Part shown: positions 1 through 11,498 of the stretch, in pieces
Layout of the letters: each line of letters starts with the position of its first letter
Position numbering within the stretch: position 1 is the stretch's first letter
DNA from: Trichoplax adhaerens
Lineage: Eukaryota > Placozoa > Uniplacotomia > Trichoplacea > Trichoplacidae
Assembly (NCBI RefSeq): GCF_000150275.1
Contig: NW_002060952.1
Span: 1,168,452-1,232,451 of the forward strand
Length of the DNA: 64,000 nt
Direction: 5' to 3'
Made by a program: the position numbers and the translations under genes
Notes under the pieces: model-generated
Told to the model about the DNA's origin: nothing
Database searches by the model: none
Seen by the model: only the letters and a program-made list of their open reading frames with translations

Positions 1-1120
1 CTTTGTAGAATTCTTATACGAAAATGATACTCTAAACTAGATCAACTTAGACTACCAACAGTGGTTTATCTATTATTTTCTAGGCCAAACGAACACAGTA
101 ACAAATGTAGACCTGCTTGATATAGGATGAATATAATAGCTAAATTGCAGTCTTTGAGTCTCATAAGATATATTCGAATGCCAGCATCACAACTAGAATG
201 TATGAGAGACGTCTTGGTAGTTCAACAGTAAAGAATAACAGCTATTACACTTCTGCTATTCCTTTATAAATGTATTAGTCAACAGTAGATATAAATATCT
301 CCATTGAAATTCTTTTAATTATTGGAATACGAACCAAGCCAATGATATGGTATAAATGAAATAAAGTGCCAGAGATTAATGATGCTTTCAGTAGTATACC
401 TGTACCTAATAACGAAATGAATATGCGCATAGGGATAAGATACTATAGAACCCCCCCCCCCAAAAAAAAAAAAAAATTCCATATAGATCCGGTAGCAAGG
501 ACACTATTGGTACAAACAGTGGCTATAGAATTAATAATTAATTTTTTTATTATTTATGGTCGGATCTAAATGACGTTGATTAAAGGCTTCAACAGCAATC
601 AACTGTAATAGCTAGTGGAAGTATAATAAATATTTGCCTACAAAAATTTTTCGATTTTTTCAATTTTTAACATGAAAATTTTCCTGCTTTGATATAGCAA
701 ATTTACCTAAAAACTCTGCAATTTTTAAGAGAATTCATTCAATTAATAACAAGCAAGATCTCTATGCATTAGGCCTAACACTAGGCCTCAAATAAGATTA
801 AAAGAATCAAGACTCTATTTTAGTTCCTATCATCAATAAGCCGGAAGAAGAGCACTAGGAAACTTTTGACGGCTCTTTCGTCTCATAATTGCATTTAAGC
901 AACCGCATAAAATATTTAAGACCTTTAAATCTACAAGTCTTATAGGGATGCATATATTTCCTTTATCAGAAAATTTTTTGGAAAGAAAATAATACAGAAA
1001 CTTTTCTGGCTAGTTTGGCTGCCCATTCTTCGTAAACAACTCTACGGTAGTCTTATAATTGCCCGACAAAGAGAAATATCAATCATGATTTCCATCGTCT
1101 TTTCGGCTTGATAAGCAATC
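1..1120. other. Intergenic, no gene recognised
   Basis: AT-rich noncoding DNA upstream of the first receptor. The only notable feature is a run of 11 C followed by 15 A at 451-476. A short reading frame crossing it would encode PPP-KKKKK and starts at GTG, so it is not treated as a gene. Confidence 0.6.
451..476. repeat. Homopolymer tract C11-A15
   Basis: Eleven C residues are followed directly by fifteen A residues. Such runs are prone to replication slippage and sequencing error, so the exact lengths are unreliable. Confidence 0.9.
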
Positions 1121-2179
1121 ATGGCGGCAACATTGGTACTTGAGCCAACTTGTTTTAATGCTTCTTTTACGGCTATGGTCAACAACACAAGTCGATTACA
1201 GCTGCAATCAATCATTGATTTTTCATTTGGGGGTACTGCTTTAATAGCTAACTGCTGCATTTGTACTATCATCGCAATCAACAAAAGCCTTCATGAACCA
1301 TTTTATTACTTAATCCTTAATTTATCTTTATCCGATACGGTACTTGCAATATCTGTTGTCTTTCATGGGTTTTTGGATTGTGTATCAAACCAACAATTTC
1401 ATATAGGATCTATAGGCAATATTGGTTGTAAATTAGACATATTTTGTGCAATAACGTCTTTTTCTGCTTCTACAATGACATTATTTGCTATTAGTATCGA
1501 ACGATACCAGGCCATCTCTATGCATCGGTTTCATACAACTGGTATTGAGAAAACACGAATTGTTATTCTTACAACTTGGATATTTGCTTCTTTAACAGCA
1601 GTTATTCCGATGATTTACGCCAAAATTGAAACAGAATATCCTTACGAATGTGCCATTCAAACTATAGAAGTACCAGTATTATTATACTTAGAACTAATAA
1701 TGACTATCTTGATTTGCTTTCTTCCAATTACCTTGACGTTGATATGCCATGGTTTGACATCATGTAAACTTTATAAGATTAGCACGATTGATCCACATAT
1801 GTCAAGAGAAATTACAGTAAGAAACGATCGCATTAGGAAAAATATTCTTTCAGTTATCTTTATATCACTATTTTCAGCAATTACTGGCTTACCTCTAATT
1901 ATAGTGAATATCGCTACTGTCTTTGATAAGAAAAAATATAGTGTGGCATTAAATCCGCAAATATATACAATCGCTGCTACTTCATTTGTTGTATCTCCGG
2001 TTGTTAATCCGATTATATATAACTTTACTAGCAGTAAATTTCGCCAAGTTTTTGTATCTGCCTTTTGTCGAAAATTTTTCTTTAATCACAAGATTATCAC
2101 TGTAATCTCTTCCCATCACGATACTGGTACTCGTAGTAAAAGTTTTAGTAATCCTACAAAAATAAAATTACAGATTTGA
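1121..2179 (+). CDS. Class A (rhodopsin-like) GPCR, group 1, 352 aa
   Basis: Probable plasma-membrane G-protein-coupled receptor of unknown ligand. Seven hydrophobic segments are visible. Key positions are N44 (TM1), D72 in LSLSD (TM2), C103 at the top of TM3, ERY at 127-129, W153 and P163 (TM4), C177 in ECL2 (expected disulfide with C103) and NPIIY at 296-300 (TM7). TM6 ends FSAITGLP, so the Trp of the usual CWxP is replaced by Gly. The tail is about 52 residues and Ser/Lys-rich. The start is the first in-frame ATG. A second Met at residue 19, just before the sequon NNTS, is an equally plausible start, and neither choice gives an obvious signal peptide. It is the most divergent receptor here and has no close paralogue in the window. 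The family call is sure; the ligand cannot be inferred. Confidence 0.93.
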   Translation: MAATLVLEPTCFNASFTAMVNNTSRLQLQSIIDFSFGGTALIANCCICTIIAINKSLHEPFYYLILNLSLSDTVLAISVVFHGFLDCVSNQQFHIGSIGNIGCKLDIFCAITSFSASTMTLFAISIERYQAISMHRFHTTGIEKTRIVILTTWIFASLTAVIPMIYAKIETEYPYECAIQTIEVPVLLYLELIMTILICFLPITLTLICHGLTSCKLYKISTIDPHMSREITVRNDRIRKNILSVIFISLFSAITGLPLIIVNIATVFDKKKYSVALNPQIYTIAATSFVVSPVVNPIIYNFTSSKFRQVFVSAFCRKFFFNHKIITVISSHHDTGTRSKSFSNPTKIKLQI

Positions 2180-3952
2180 TTGCAAAATATCATAATTTCT
2201 TAGCACGTATCATTTTAATGTAATGCCTGTTAACAGCTGATGTTGTTTAATTTAAACGAAAGCACAAGCCAGTATCTATGTTTTTAATGTGAAAATTGAC
2301 TTTCAGAAATGCACTATCAGAATAGATGATTAAGATAACGGTAGCTTAAAGATTTAATAATTGGCATAGTTGGGTAATAATTTTAACATCTTTAAAATTA
2401 TGTTTTTCTATAAGCTATTTGTAATACTTGAGGAGTCTATACTCTGTTCCTCTATAAAAATCCTAAATAGGACGCACAGTTTTATCTTCATATTATTGTA
2501 TATTATAAGATTAAGTCACTTTTTACTCATACGTATATAAAAGTTACTTGCTAAGTTTGATACTAATATATTTATTGTAATATTCTGCATTCCAAATAAC
2601 CACATGGCAGTAATAAGTAAGCAGATTCTCTATCCAATTGCTGGCAATATGTTGTATTAAGAATGAAATGTTACCAAGATTTGATCTGACTCTTCTGTAT
2701 AAATCGAAGTTCAATGACAACCGGACATATTAATTTCATCAATATTTTCTGTTAAATTACTTCGTCTATTTACTCTAGATTTCTACAGTCAGTATAGCCC
2801 TTAGCATAAACTCACAAAAGATTTCATATTATATCACATCATTTCTATTCATGTATCTACAAGCCATGCTCATTTGGCTTTGGCTTCTTCTACCTACCCC
2901 CACCCCCCAATATAATCTCGCTTGAGTATTCTGAGTCGTTATCCTCCAAGTCCTCCATTCTCCAATTAATGAATTTTTTATGATGATTAAATTAGTAATG
3001 AAACCCAAAATTTTGACAGTGATAGCTGTGAAAATTATTGATTAAAAAATTAGAGATAAATGTGTTCATCGAATATTACACAATTTTCTTCTGAAAGTCT
3101 GATAGATTTTTTTAAGACATACTGATACTAAAATTATCCATCCAAGAAAAATGTCAACGTTCAATATCATTTCAGTCAAAGATAACAAGTGTTAATCTAC
3201 TTGTACTCAGCCCAGCTTTTCGTTATCACATATGAAATTGTGATCATTCTTATACTCAGTACTTACTAGTTATCAAAATACCTTTCGCAAATGAATGAAC
3301 ATTGAAATTAATCTAATTTTAATACAATCAGTTTGGGGGTCAACATCTCATTAGAATTGTAGTGTATTACCCATTTTCAACATATTCAAATGTTAGCATA
3401 ATTATAGATATAAATTATTAACTTCGCAATGCACGGTAGTTCAATTGTTCACATAGGAGCGCAGCATAATATTCTGGAGATATTAATTTTTTTTAATTTA
3501 CAATATGTTTCAACATCATTAAATTTTAAAATTTTTCGTTTCAGTACCATTTTCAAATGAAATTGGCATTAACGCCTATGGAATTAATCGATATTGTTTA
3601 AAGTATGGCATGAATAGAACTAATATTCAAATTATCACGGTTAGATAGTAATTTAGTCAGTCAAATTAGATTTAGAAATAAGTTTCAGTTAGGAACTGAG
3701 AAAACATTCCTAATTATATAGGACAATATCTTGCTAAATTTGTTGTTTCATCTTCATATTGCCGTCCCACCTGAAATGTGCAGTTCTCATAGGATCCCGC
3801 TAATAAAACTTCATCGACACCCTTTATTTAACGTATGAATATTCCTTACGAAGTGATATTTTAGTTCAATACTCGATTATTTTAGTACCGCTTTTATCAA
3901 TAAAATTTATAATTCAACAGATTTAGCAAATCCGTAATCTGACTAATCTAGT
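2180..3952. other. Intergenic, no gene recognised
   Basis: AT-rich DNA between the first receptor and a solo LTR. A C-rich patch lies near 2897-2910. I see no coding potential or repeat relation to the rest of the window. Confidence 0.5.
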
Positions 3953-4504
3953 TGTCACAATTTCACTTCTGCGACAAGGTAACGTACAGTAAAAGTCTAT
4001 AAGTAGCTACTGACTTAAACGCCCTTTTACTTAACGTTAAACACACCAAGCAAAATACTGTAAAGATGAAACTTTTATTAGCAAAGATACATCTACAACT
4101 TTTTACCACACCACTCAACTTAAATGTTCCCGTTTATATAGGAACCGTCTAACTTGTAAACAACAACAGTATTATTATTATACCTTACTAGGAGAAACAT
4201 CTCGAGCTGAGATGTTCCTTACATAGCTTATCTATCAGTAAATATTTTGAACCTCTTACTCATAATTAATCTTAATCTAAGCTCGTAGATTGTCTAATTC
4301 AACTATCATCAACTAGAACTTGAATAATCTTACTGCTATCTATCATACAATAACAATCAATATCAATTATGTAATGAACTATTACAAACAACATCCACGT
4401 TAAGGCATTACTTATCTTACCTAGAACTACAAATATGGATATTCTCCATACTAGCTACTACTGTACTTATTAAACTATCCTAATGACAAGGCAACACCGT
4501 AACA
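3953..4504 (-). mobile_element. Solo LTR, family 1 copy 1 (552 bp), TSD CTAGT
   Basis: Read on the minus strand this element starts TGTTACGGTG and ends TTGTGACA, the TG...CA ends of a retroviral-type LTR. It is flanked by an exact 5-bp target duplication CTAGT (3948-3952 and 4505-4509). It matches, in reverse orientation, the element at 48100-48648 along its length. It contains a TATA-like box, an AATAAA-type signal in the same orientation and an internal hairpin (AACATCTC / GAGATGTT at 4196-4216). No internal retrotransposon sequence is attached, so it is a solo LTR left by LTR-LTR recombination. Confidence 0.88.
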
Positions 4505-4509
4505 CTAGT

Positions 4510-4879
4510 GTAGACTAAACACGGCTTAAATTGTTTCACCAAACGCCATCTTCATGAAGCTATATGCTTTTTCCATCTCCATATTACTTTAGATATTAAT
4601 CTATTTATTCATTTGTTATTTAAATCTTACTGGCTTGCATTATTTGTTGGTGTTTATAACTACAACATTCTGATCATTGCTATCAGTTATTTAAAAGCAT
4701 AGAACTAATCTATAGTTTTCAACGATGCTCATTTGAACGCCTGTAAATTTACTTTGCGATCAAGATAAAGCTTATCTGGGAGGACATAATTCCATGTATA
4801 AGTAAAATGATATAGCTTAAATATATTGCAATTATTCGTTTGCATGATACACTGATTTTTGTAGAGCTAATACTCTCGA
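4510..4879. other. Intergenic, no gene recognised
   Basis: AT-rich DNA between the solo LTR and the group-2 flank relic; nothing recognised. Confidence 0.4.
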
Positions 4880-6120
4880 ATTAATTATAATATCATTAAT
4901 AAGCAAAAAGATATTGATCCTTTTAAGTTAATCAACCCAAATTCACTCTATTTCTAGAGACTTTGAAGTTTTATAGAAATATACATTATGCATCTAGTAA
5001 TTATTTGCAATTTACTAGACTATCGGAGTTGCATCTAACTTACTTTTTTCGAAAGTATACCAATGTATGTATATTGATTTCAGAACATTTTCTATGTTCA
5101 TAGTATGATCAAATTTGAATCTTTCACTTCAAATCTTATTTAAGGTCGTCACTAATTTGGTACTTCCTCGTTTACAACGAAACAGAGATTTTACGTAACA
5201 GAAGCTCGTAATAGAAACTCTCCCACAAAAGGAATCTTTAAAATGATACAGGTTAATAACATTGAGTATTAAAATCTTGCAAAGATTCAGCTACTAAATC
5301 AAAAAATAAAACCTATACGCACCTGTCGCTAAAGCATATCATTTTTGCTAAACTTTAATTTAAAAACTGTAAAGAGTGTTTAAATATTCCTTTTAGCTTC
5401 GACGATTGAAGTAACATGAATCATTTCATGTTCGTGCTAGCTAATCCGTAATGATTTTCATGTGGATAAATTACGTTCAAATGGCAGAAACTAGCCATTT
5501 AGTACGAAGATAATAATAACGTAATACTATCTGTTATATTAATGTAATGGTGTTTACTGTTGATGCAATAACTAAGGTTAGTCTTGATTGTCAAGATTTA
5601 GATATGGCTCCTTTTTTAATGTAATTACCTATATTTAACTAATCAAACTAAATATGAGTACGTAAGAGAAACAATATTTTTGGCTGTGCAAGCTAAGTAT
5701 GGGAGAGATTTTTACGAAGAGTTGTTGTTTAGATGGGATCTTGTTACTCGCTGGTAATATATCACTATTAATTTAGTTGTTGTTCAGTTAATCGTTAGTA
5801 ACTTCTATTTCATAACTAATAGAATGAATATAGCCAGATCTAGAGTCTGTTTTTTATTATTTATTACTACATCCCGACACTATCATTTTCACTGAGCGGA
5901 GTATGCTAAATTCTATTTATTTACTACAGAATGAAATTAATCACTATCCCAAATTTTATCGTGCCTTTGCGATAGTTTTGAACGGTGATGTTTCAGTGGT
6001 ATTCGAATCTAATTCCATAAATGTGATCTTCAATAATAAACTACTTAATAGACTTTGCCTTTTGTAGCAAATAAAACTATGAAATAATGCGTAATAATAT
6101 TTTAATTGATTTCAGTAATA
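4880..6120 (+). repeat. Orphan copy of group-2 receptor 5' flank
   Basis: The part 4880-5540 is clearly related to 19130-19560 upstream of the 20.2 kb receptor and, from about 5137, to 6440-6800 upstream of the 7.4 kb receptor. The part 5890-6110 is related to 6840-7070, 10900-11150 and 19610-19820. No receptor follows this copy, so it looks like the surviving 5' flank of a lost or never-copied group-2 gene. No reading frame is preserved. Confidence 0.7.
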
Positions 6121-6429
6121 TTAATGTTGAAACCTTCTAATGAATCAATAGCTAATTTTACCTACTGCTGCCTAATGAAGACAACAGTATTTACGAACAT
6201 AGACATCTAAAGACCAATACAAAATAGTCAGATTACAGTATGTCCTGTCACGGAGCATTTCCATGATAATCTGCAATCTACCATAAGTAAGTTACAATTA
6301 CAATAAAAGCTAGTACTATATTTAAACACCATACATCCAAATTGGAAACTCACTAATTAAGGGTAAGCTAACAAAATTATCTTAATATAGATATTTCTAC
6401 TCTAATCTCGACAATACAGTGTATAGCAC

Positions 6430-7425
6430 TGTAACACTTATTTAAAGTCGTCATTAATTCATTATTTGCTCGTTCAAAACGAAGCAGAGATTTTACCGTA
6501 GCAAAAATTTTCCTACTAAACCAATCTCCGAAGTAGTTTAGAGTAATAACATTGAGTATTAAAATCTTGCAACGTTTCAGTTACTAAACTGAAAGATAAA
6601 ACTTACACGTATCTGTCGTTAAACATTTCATTTTGCTTAACTTTAATTGAATACTACAAATAGTACTTGAATATTCCTTTTAGCTTCGACGATTAAAGTG
6701 ATGCGATTCATTTCACGTTGATGCAAACAAGTTCGTAATGATTTTCAGGTAAATGAATTACGTTAACATAGAAGAAACTAGCCATTTGCTAAGAAGATAA
6801 TATTAACGTAATACTATCATTTTGCAAAGAGTAATATGTTCAACTTCTATTTACATACCATAGAATGAAATTGATTACTATCCAGCATTTATCGCTTATT
6901 TTTTTATATTTACAAATGAAAATATTTCAGTTGCACTTGAATCCAATTCATTTCAGGCATCTTTCAGCAATTATGATTAGGTATTCAATAAATATTACCT
7001 TTTTAAGTAATTAAAACTTTGAAAAGCTGCTTGATAAATTTTTAATTTATTTGAAAGTATTTGAATCTAAATGCAAAATCACTATGTTGAGAAAAAATTA
7101 TCATACTTATTTTATTGAAGGGTCAATGACTGTAGTGTAAAACATAAAATTTTCTGTACATAAAAACTAAAAAATTCTGATCTAATTATTGCATTTGATT
7201 ATAGTATAATTGAATCCATTAGTAAATTCTAATTTCATTAAAAATTTTATTTAGGAAGGAGAACAGGTGTATATATGAACCTAGATTTACTTGAGGCATA
7301 TTGATAGTAAGTAAAATTGTTTTACGATTAGACGTATGTCACAGTACGCGTTTATTAAAATTCTGTTAGACATCCTTTAGCCCCCATTTTTAGCAATATT
7401 TATCTACAAGTGTTCATTAAACAAA
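6430..7425 (+). repeat. Duplicated 5' flank of the 7.4 kb receptor
   Basis: This flank is shared with 10900-11498 and 19370-20202 upstream of the other two group-2 loci and with the orphan flank at 4.9-6.1 kb. It shows that whole gene-plus-flank segments were duplicated. The last 160 bases hold the most conserved blocks (see the candidate intron). Confidence 0.8.
7267..7393 (+). promoter_or_regulatory. Candidate 5'-UTR intron or conserved proximal element, group 2
   Basis: A CAG/GTGTA block (GT at 7267-7268) and a TTTAGCCC-C-CATTTTTAG block (AG at 7392-7393) are conserved in all three group-2 loci. The second block lies exactly 31 nt before each ATG (7426, 11499, 20203 when counted from the C after AG). 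The first block fits a splice donor and the second a pyrimidine-rich splice acceptor, giving a 127-nt intron here, 127 nt at 11340-11466 and 129 nt at 20042-20170. The alternative is a core promoter element plus a CAGGTG E-box. Conservation is seen; splicing is inferred. Confidence 0.45.
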
Positions 7426-8400
7426 ATGAATACTAGTAATTCTACATTTTCGAATATAACTAATAAAAAACAAGTACTTATGGACATATCTCAATTTTCT
7501 ATCGGAATCGTAGGTATTATTATGAACTTATTAGTTTGTTTGATCTTCGGAACTCATCGAAATTTACATCGACCCTTTAATTATTTACTTGTTAGTTTGT
7601 CAATATCTGATTTAGTGATATCTTTCTCGATAACCTTTAATTTATTCGTCGATATCTTGGGTAATTCATTTCTCTCTATAATCAGTACCATGGTTATCTG
7701 TAAGTTTAGCTATTTCTCCGGTTTTACATCGACATGTGCTACTGCTTTAACTTTAATGGTTATTAGTATAGAACGTTATCAAGCGATCGCTAGTATGCAC
7801 GTCCAAAAATTAAAATTATCATCTACACGCAAGCTTATTCTTATTATTTGGATGCTATCTGCAGCAGGAGCTGTTATACCAACGATTTACGCAGGCATTA
7901 TATTGAGAACTTATTATGATTGTACGATAGCCGTCATTAATATTCCGGCACTTATTATTTGTTCAATTTTGCTTTCCTTACTTTGCTTACTTCCAACGAT
8001 AGCCATGTTTGCCCTCTATTTTATCATTATCTATAAACTTCTGAAAACCGATGATAGTAAGAAATTAGAAATTAACTCGATCACTGAAAGAAGGCAAAAA
8101 ATTTTACGTCATAATATCCTTCCTATAGTGGGTATTTCGATATTCTCAGCAGCTTCAACAATTCCTTACCTTTTATTAACTGGTTTATATTTAATCGGCA
8201 ATCATATGAATCCTAATTTTATGCGTTTGTTTTATGCACAAACAGGAACTTTATATTCAATCAGCAGCTTGTTTTTCATTATATGTCCAGTAATCAACCC
8301 TCTTTTGTTCAACTTTGCTAGCCGCGAATATCGAAAATCCTTATTTTCAATGCTTAGATGTAATTACCCTGATCGGATACGTACCAATATCATAACGTAA
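7426..8400 (+). CDS. Class A GPCR, group 2, 324 aa
   Basis: Seven-helix receptor with an unknown ligand. The extracellular N-terminus is about 20 residues with three sequons (N2, N5, N10) and no signal peptide. Key residues are N34 (TM1), D62 in LSISD (TM2), C92 (TM3), ERY at 116-118, a Cys in the YYDC motif of ECL2, and NPLLF at 291-295 in TM7, where Phe replaces the usual Tyr. TM6 ends FSAASTIP, lacking the toggle Trp. A Cys in the short tail (MLRCNY) is a likely palmitoylation site. The ATG is conserved with the 11.5 and 20.2 kb loci, as is about 1 kb of 5' flank and the 3' flank near 8500-8680. The gene is intact. NPxxF is tolerated in some receptors, so it does not by itself imply loss of function. 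Confidence 0.94.
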   Translation: MNTSNSTFSNITNKKQVLMDISQFSIGIVGIIMNLLVCLIFGTHRNLHRPFNYLLVSLSISDLVISFSITFNLFVDILGNSFLSIISTMVICKFSYFSGFTSTCATALTLMVISIERYQAIASMHVQKLKLSSTRKLILIIWMLSAAGAVIPTIYAGIILRTYYDCTIAVINIPALIICSILLSLLCLLPTIAMFALYFIIIYKLLKTDDSKKLEINSITERRQKILRHNILPIVGISIFSAASTIPYLLLTGLYLIGNHMNPNFMRLFYAQTGTLYSISSLFFIICPVINPLLFNFASREYRKSLFSMLRCNYPDRIRTNIIT

Positions 8401-9350
8401 TACTATTTCCCTGAAATCTGGAGTTCATAAATCTGTAGTGCATCGAGCAAAGCCAAAATTGCAACCATTTCTTTATAACAGAGTAAACTAAAAAGTTAGC
8501 ATTAGGAAAGAAGAACTTATCACTGAAATTATTTCAATAACCATATATTACGAAAGAGATCGACACCGAATGAGTGAATGAAGAATTGATGGACGATAAC
8601 ATGATTATGAATATAGAAGTGGTAATGTGTTAACCGGCTCCATTAACACAAGGAAGAATTTGGCAGTACTAATAAATAGAATACGTAAACATTTATTTCA
8701 AAAGAATGCATATTACAAAGGCGATTTCGGTAAAAAACAACGTCAACCCCCATAGAATATGCTAGAGTAATCAAGTTTCTATTTCACGAAGTAATACAAC
8801 TATTTCTGGTATGTGTATTCAAGTGAGTGCTGATTTCATGGCTGAGTATTTTGACTTTCACGAACTTAAAATAGACTGCTTTCATCATCAATTGATTGAA
8901 AATGTCTTTAATGCCGGTATTCAAGTGCAGGTATAGTATAACGATAGAAGAACGTCTACGCTAACGATAGCATAAAGGTAATAGCTATTCATGCTGATCT
9001 TCCGGCAATTAGGAATCCTTGTGAAAAAAAATATGGTCTAATTTTAAATTAAGTAGATATATTAACGAATGGTAATTTTGATCTAGAATTACAAGTTTCT
9101 TACCTAAGTGCTCTGGTTTTGTTTAACTTAAAATAGGTTACTTTCACTTATCATCGATTAATTTAAAATGTCGTTAATAGCGATTTTGCGATGTGAGTAT
9201 AATAACGAAAGGACTTGTAGATTAACAATAAGATATCAATAACGTTGATTTGGCGGCGATCTGCAACCCTTGTAGCAAAGAATATGATCTTATTCTAAAT
9301 TAAATAGATATATTAGTGTACGGTAATTTTGATTTAAAGTTTCTTTATGT
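8401..9350 (+). repeat. Duplicated 3' flank with an internal ~250-bp tandem repeat
   Basis: The stretch 8480-8680 matches 12500-12700 and 21250-21450 downstream of the other group-2 loci. From about 8840 to 9345 there are two diverged tandem copies with a period near 250 bp; compare the AATATGGTCT block near 9030 with AATATGATCT near 9280. The same doublet recurs at 12840-13330 and part of it at 21830-22010. No coding sequence is seen. Confidence 0.65.
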
Positions 9351-10890
9351 TGTTATCGTTATTTCATGAATGTAAGTGATAAATTTTTATTTCATAGATT
9401 GATAGATAATTATAATATAGTAGATAGGTGTAAACTGTACATGGTTAGTTAATAGTAGCCATGTGGTTCTGTTAAATCATATTGTGAAATTAAAGTCGGG
9501 AATATCACCTCATAGTATTAAATCATTCAGTCTTATGGTGTGTATTGAGTTCTCGTAAGCATTACTTAAAGAATCTTCGGAAAGAGTTAAATGGTTATTA
9601 GACAATGCGTAAATAAAGAAACTATATGGTAATTTGTGAAGTATTATTTCTTTATACAATGAGAATNNNNNNNNNNNNNNNNNNNNNNNNNNNNNNNNNN
9701 NNNNNNNNNNNNNNNNTTTCATAATGTTTAAATAGCTCAAAGCTATCTGTGCAATTTAACCTTAAAGACTTAGATACCGTGACTAATCAGTGCGTAAACG
9801 AGAGTGTAGTGTCCACACCATTGTACATAGCATGGTGCTATATAATCTCAGCGTCCTTACCATATATTAAATTTGACTGTCTACTTTATGCACGTCTGTC
9901 GGTGTCGCCATGAGAACATCCGATTAATTTAAATCATTTGCTTTTGAGTATCTGTTTGTGTATGTTACAACTTCCAAATTTTGTAACAAGTACTAGATCT
10001 GCACTCAGTAAGGAGACCCAGTAATTAAGTTGAAGAACTAACTTTATTGTTAAAATGAAGAGTTTATATACTTTCTTTATTGTGACCTTTGATCTACTGA
10101 CGTAGATCACAAGATCATCACTAACAGAAAGGTTTCCCTAGTTTAGTCATTACAAATAGACTATCATGCCAAGTATGGCAACATGAGAATACATATATAG
10201 ATAATCTTAATATAGTACCATAACTACATCTATATACGCCTGACGTGATAACATCGTGATATTTAACCATATATAGAAAGAAGGTAACATACTAATTATG
10301 TAACTATTACAGAACGTGACAGTGTATTACTGCGCTATCAGCTACGACCCATCAAAAGCTTCAAGCTTCAAGGCAATCGTTAAGCAGAAGATACTAAATC
10401 TTAATATTTAACTCAAATAATGCTCACCTTTGAGAGTGGCTGACAGTAGGGGAAGAGTGAGGAGCTTGAACTTAGTTGTTAGTTTAGTACAGCATCATCT
10501 TTGGATACGGAGGAGGCTTAAGTAGTCTCTGCAGTAAGAAATAGTATAAAATCTACATACTAAGCATTGAAATATTTTGGATTGGTAATTAAAGTACTGC
10601 ACTAGATCACAAATGAGAGGTACTAGGATATCATTTAAATATAGCATTAATTTACGATAAAGATTGACTAAGCAGGCTTAGGATCATCTGCCTCGAGGAA
10701 GACATATTGTTGCGCGTAGTTTTTCAGTATACAGGTCTAAAATTTTGATAAAAGAATATTCCTAGATTGAACTACAATCGAGTTAGTAATGATTAATAAA
10801 CGAGGAACCGTAGATGGGGTGCCCCAGCTGGATGTCTAATAACGAACCATTACAGGTTGCAACAGATAGTGGCAATGTTATACTGCTATT
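9351..10890. other. Intergenic with assembly gap, no gene recognised
   Basis: AT-rich DNA with a run of N at 9667-9716. A reading frame that spans the N run is an artefact. A small inverted repeat lies at 10090-10109. Nothing else is recognised. Confidence 0.5.
9667..9716. other. Assembly gap (50 N)
   Basis: Fifty N bases. The true length and content of the missing sequence are unknown. Confidence 0.99.
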
Positions 10891-10899
10891 TTTACAACG

Positions 10900-11498
10900 C
10901 GAAATATGTTCAATTTCTATTTATTTCAACAGAATTAAATTTGATTATTAGACATACACATTTTATCAGGCCTTTTTAAGTAATTATGTACAAAAATATT
11001 TCAGTTATATTTGAATGCAATTCAATAAATGCCTCTTTCAATAATTAGATTTTCAATAGATATCGACCTTCATAGCAGTTACAACTATGTAATAATGCAT
11101 CCTAGTATTTTAATTGATTTAAAAGTATTTGAACCTAACTACAAAATTTTTAAGTTGAGAAAGGATTGCTATGGCTACATTTCTGAGGGATCAATGACTG
11201 CCATTTAAAAGAAAAAATTTCGGTAAATAAATACTCAAAATTTTTTATTTGATTATTATGTTTGTTGTAGTATAATTGAATCCATTATATATTAACAAAC
11301 TCCAATTATATTAACAATTATATTTATAAAGGAAAACAGGTGTACATACAACCTTAATTTTATTTAATGCTTGCTGATAGTAAATAAAATTATCTTTTGA
11401 TCAGACAGATATCACTGTAACTACTTATTAAAATTCTATTAGATAGCATTTAGCCCTCATTTTTAGCAATCTTGAACTACAACCGTTCATTTAACAAA
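10900..11498 (+). repeat. Duplicated 5' flank of the 11.5 kb pseudogene
   Basis: Related to 6840-7425 and 19610-20202. It keeps the TTTAGCCC block at 11449-11467 with the same 31-nt spacing to the start codon and the CAGGTGTA block at 11337-11344, so the pseudogene arose from a complete gene copy rather than a processed transcript. Confidence 0.75.

Noticed and set aside
366-569. Short plus-strand frame across a C11-A15 run
   Set aside because: Starts at GTG, has a homopolymer-derived PPPKKKKK core and no conservation; an artefact of low complexity.
1042-1284. Minus-strand frame overlapping the start of the 1.1 kb receptor
   Set aside because: Antisense shadow of a well-supported receptor gene.
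9510-9740. Minus-strand frame spanning the N gap
   Set aside because: A frame read across unknown bases cannot be supported.
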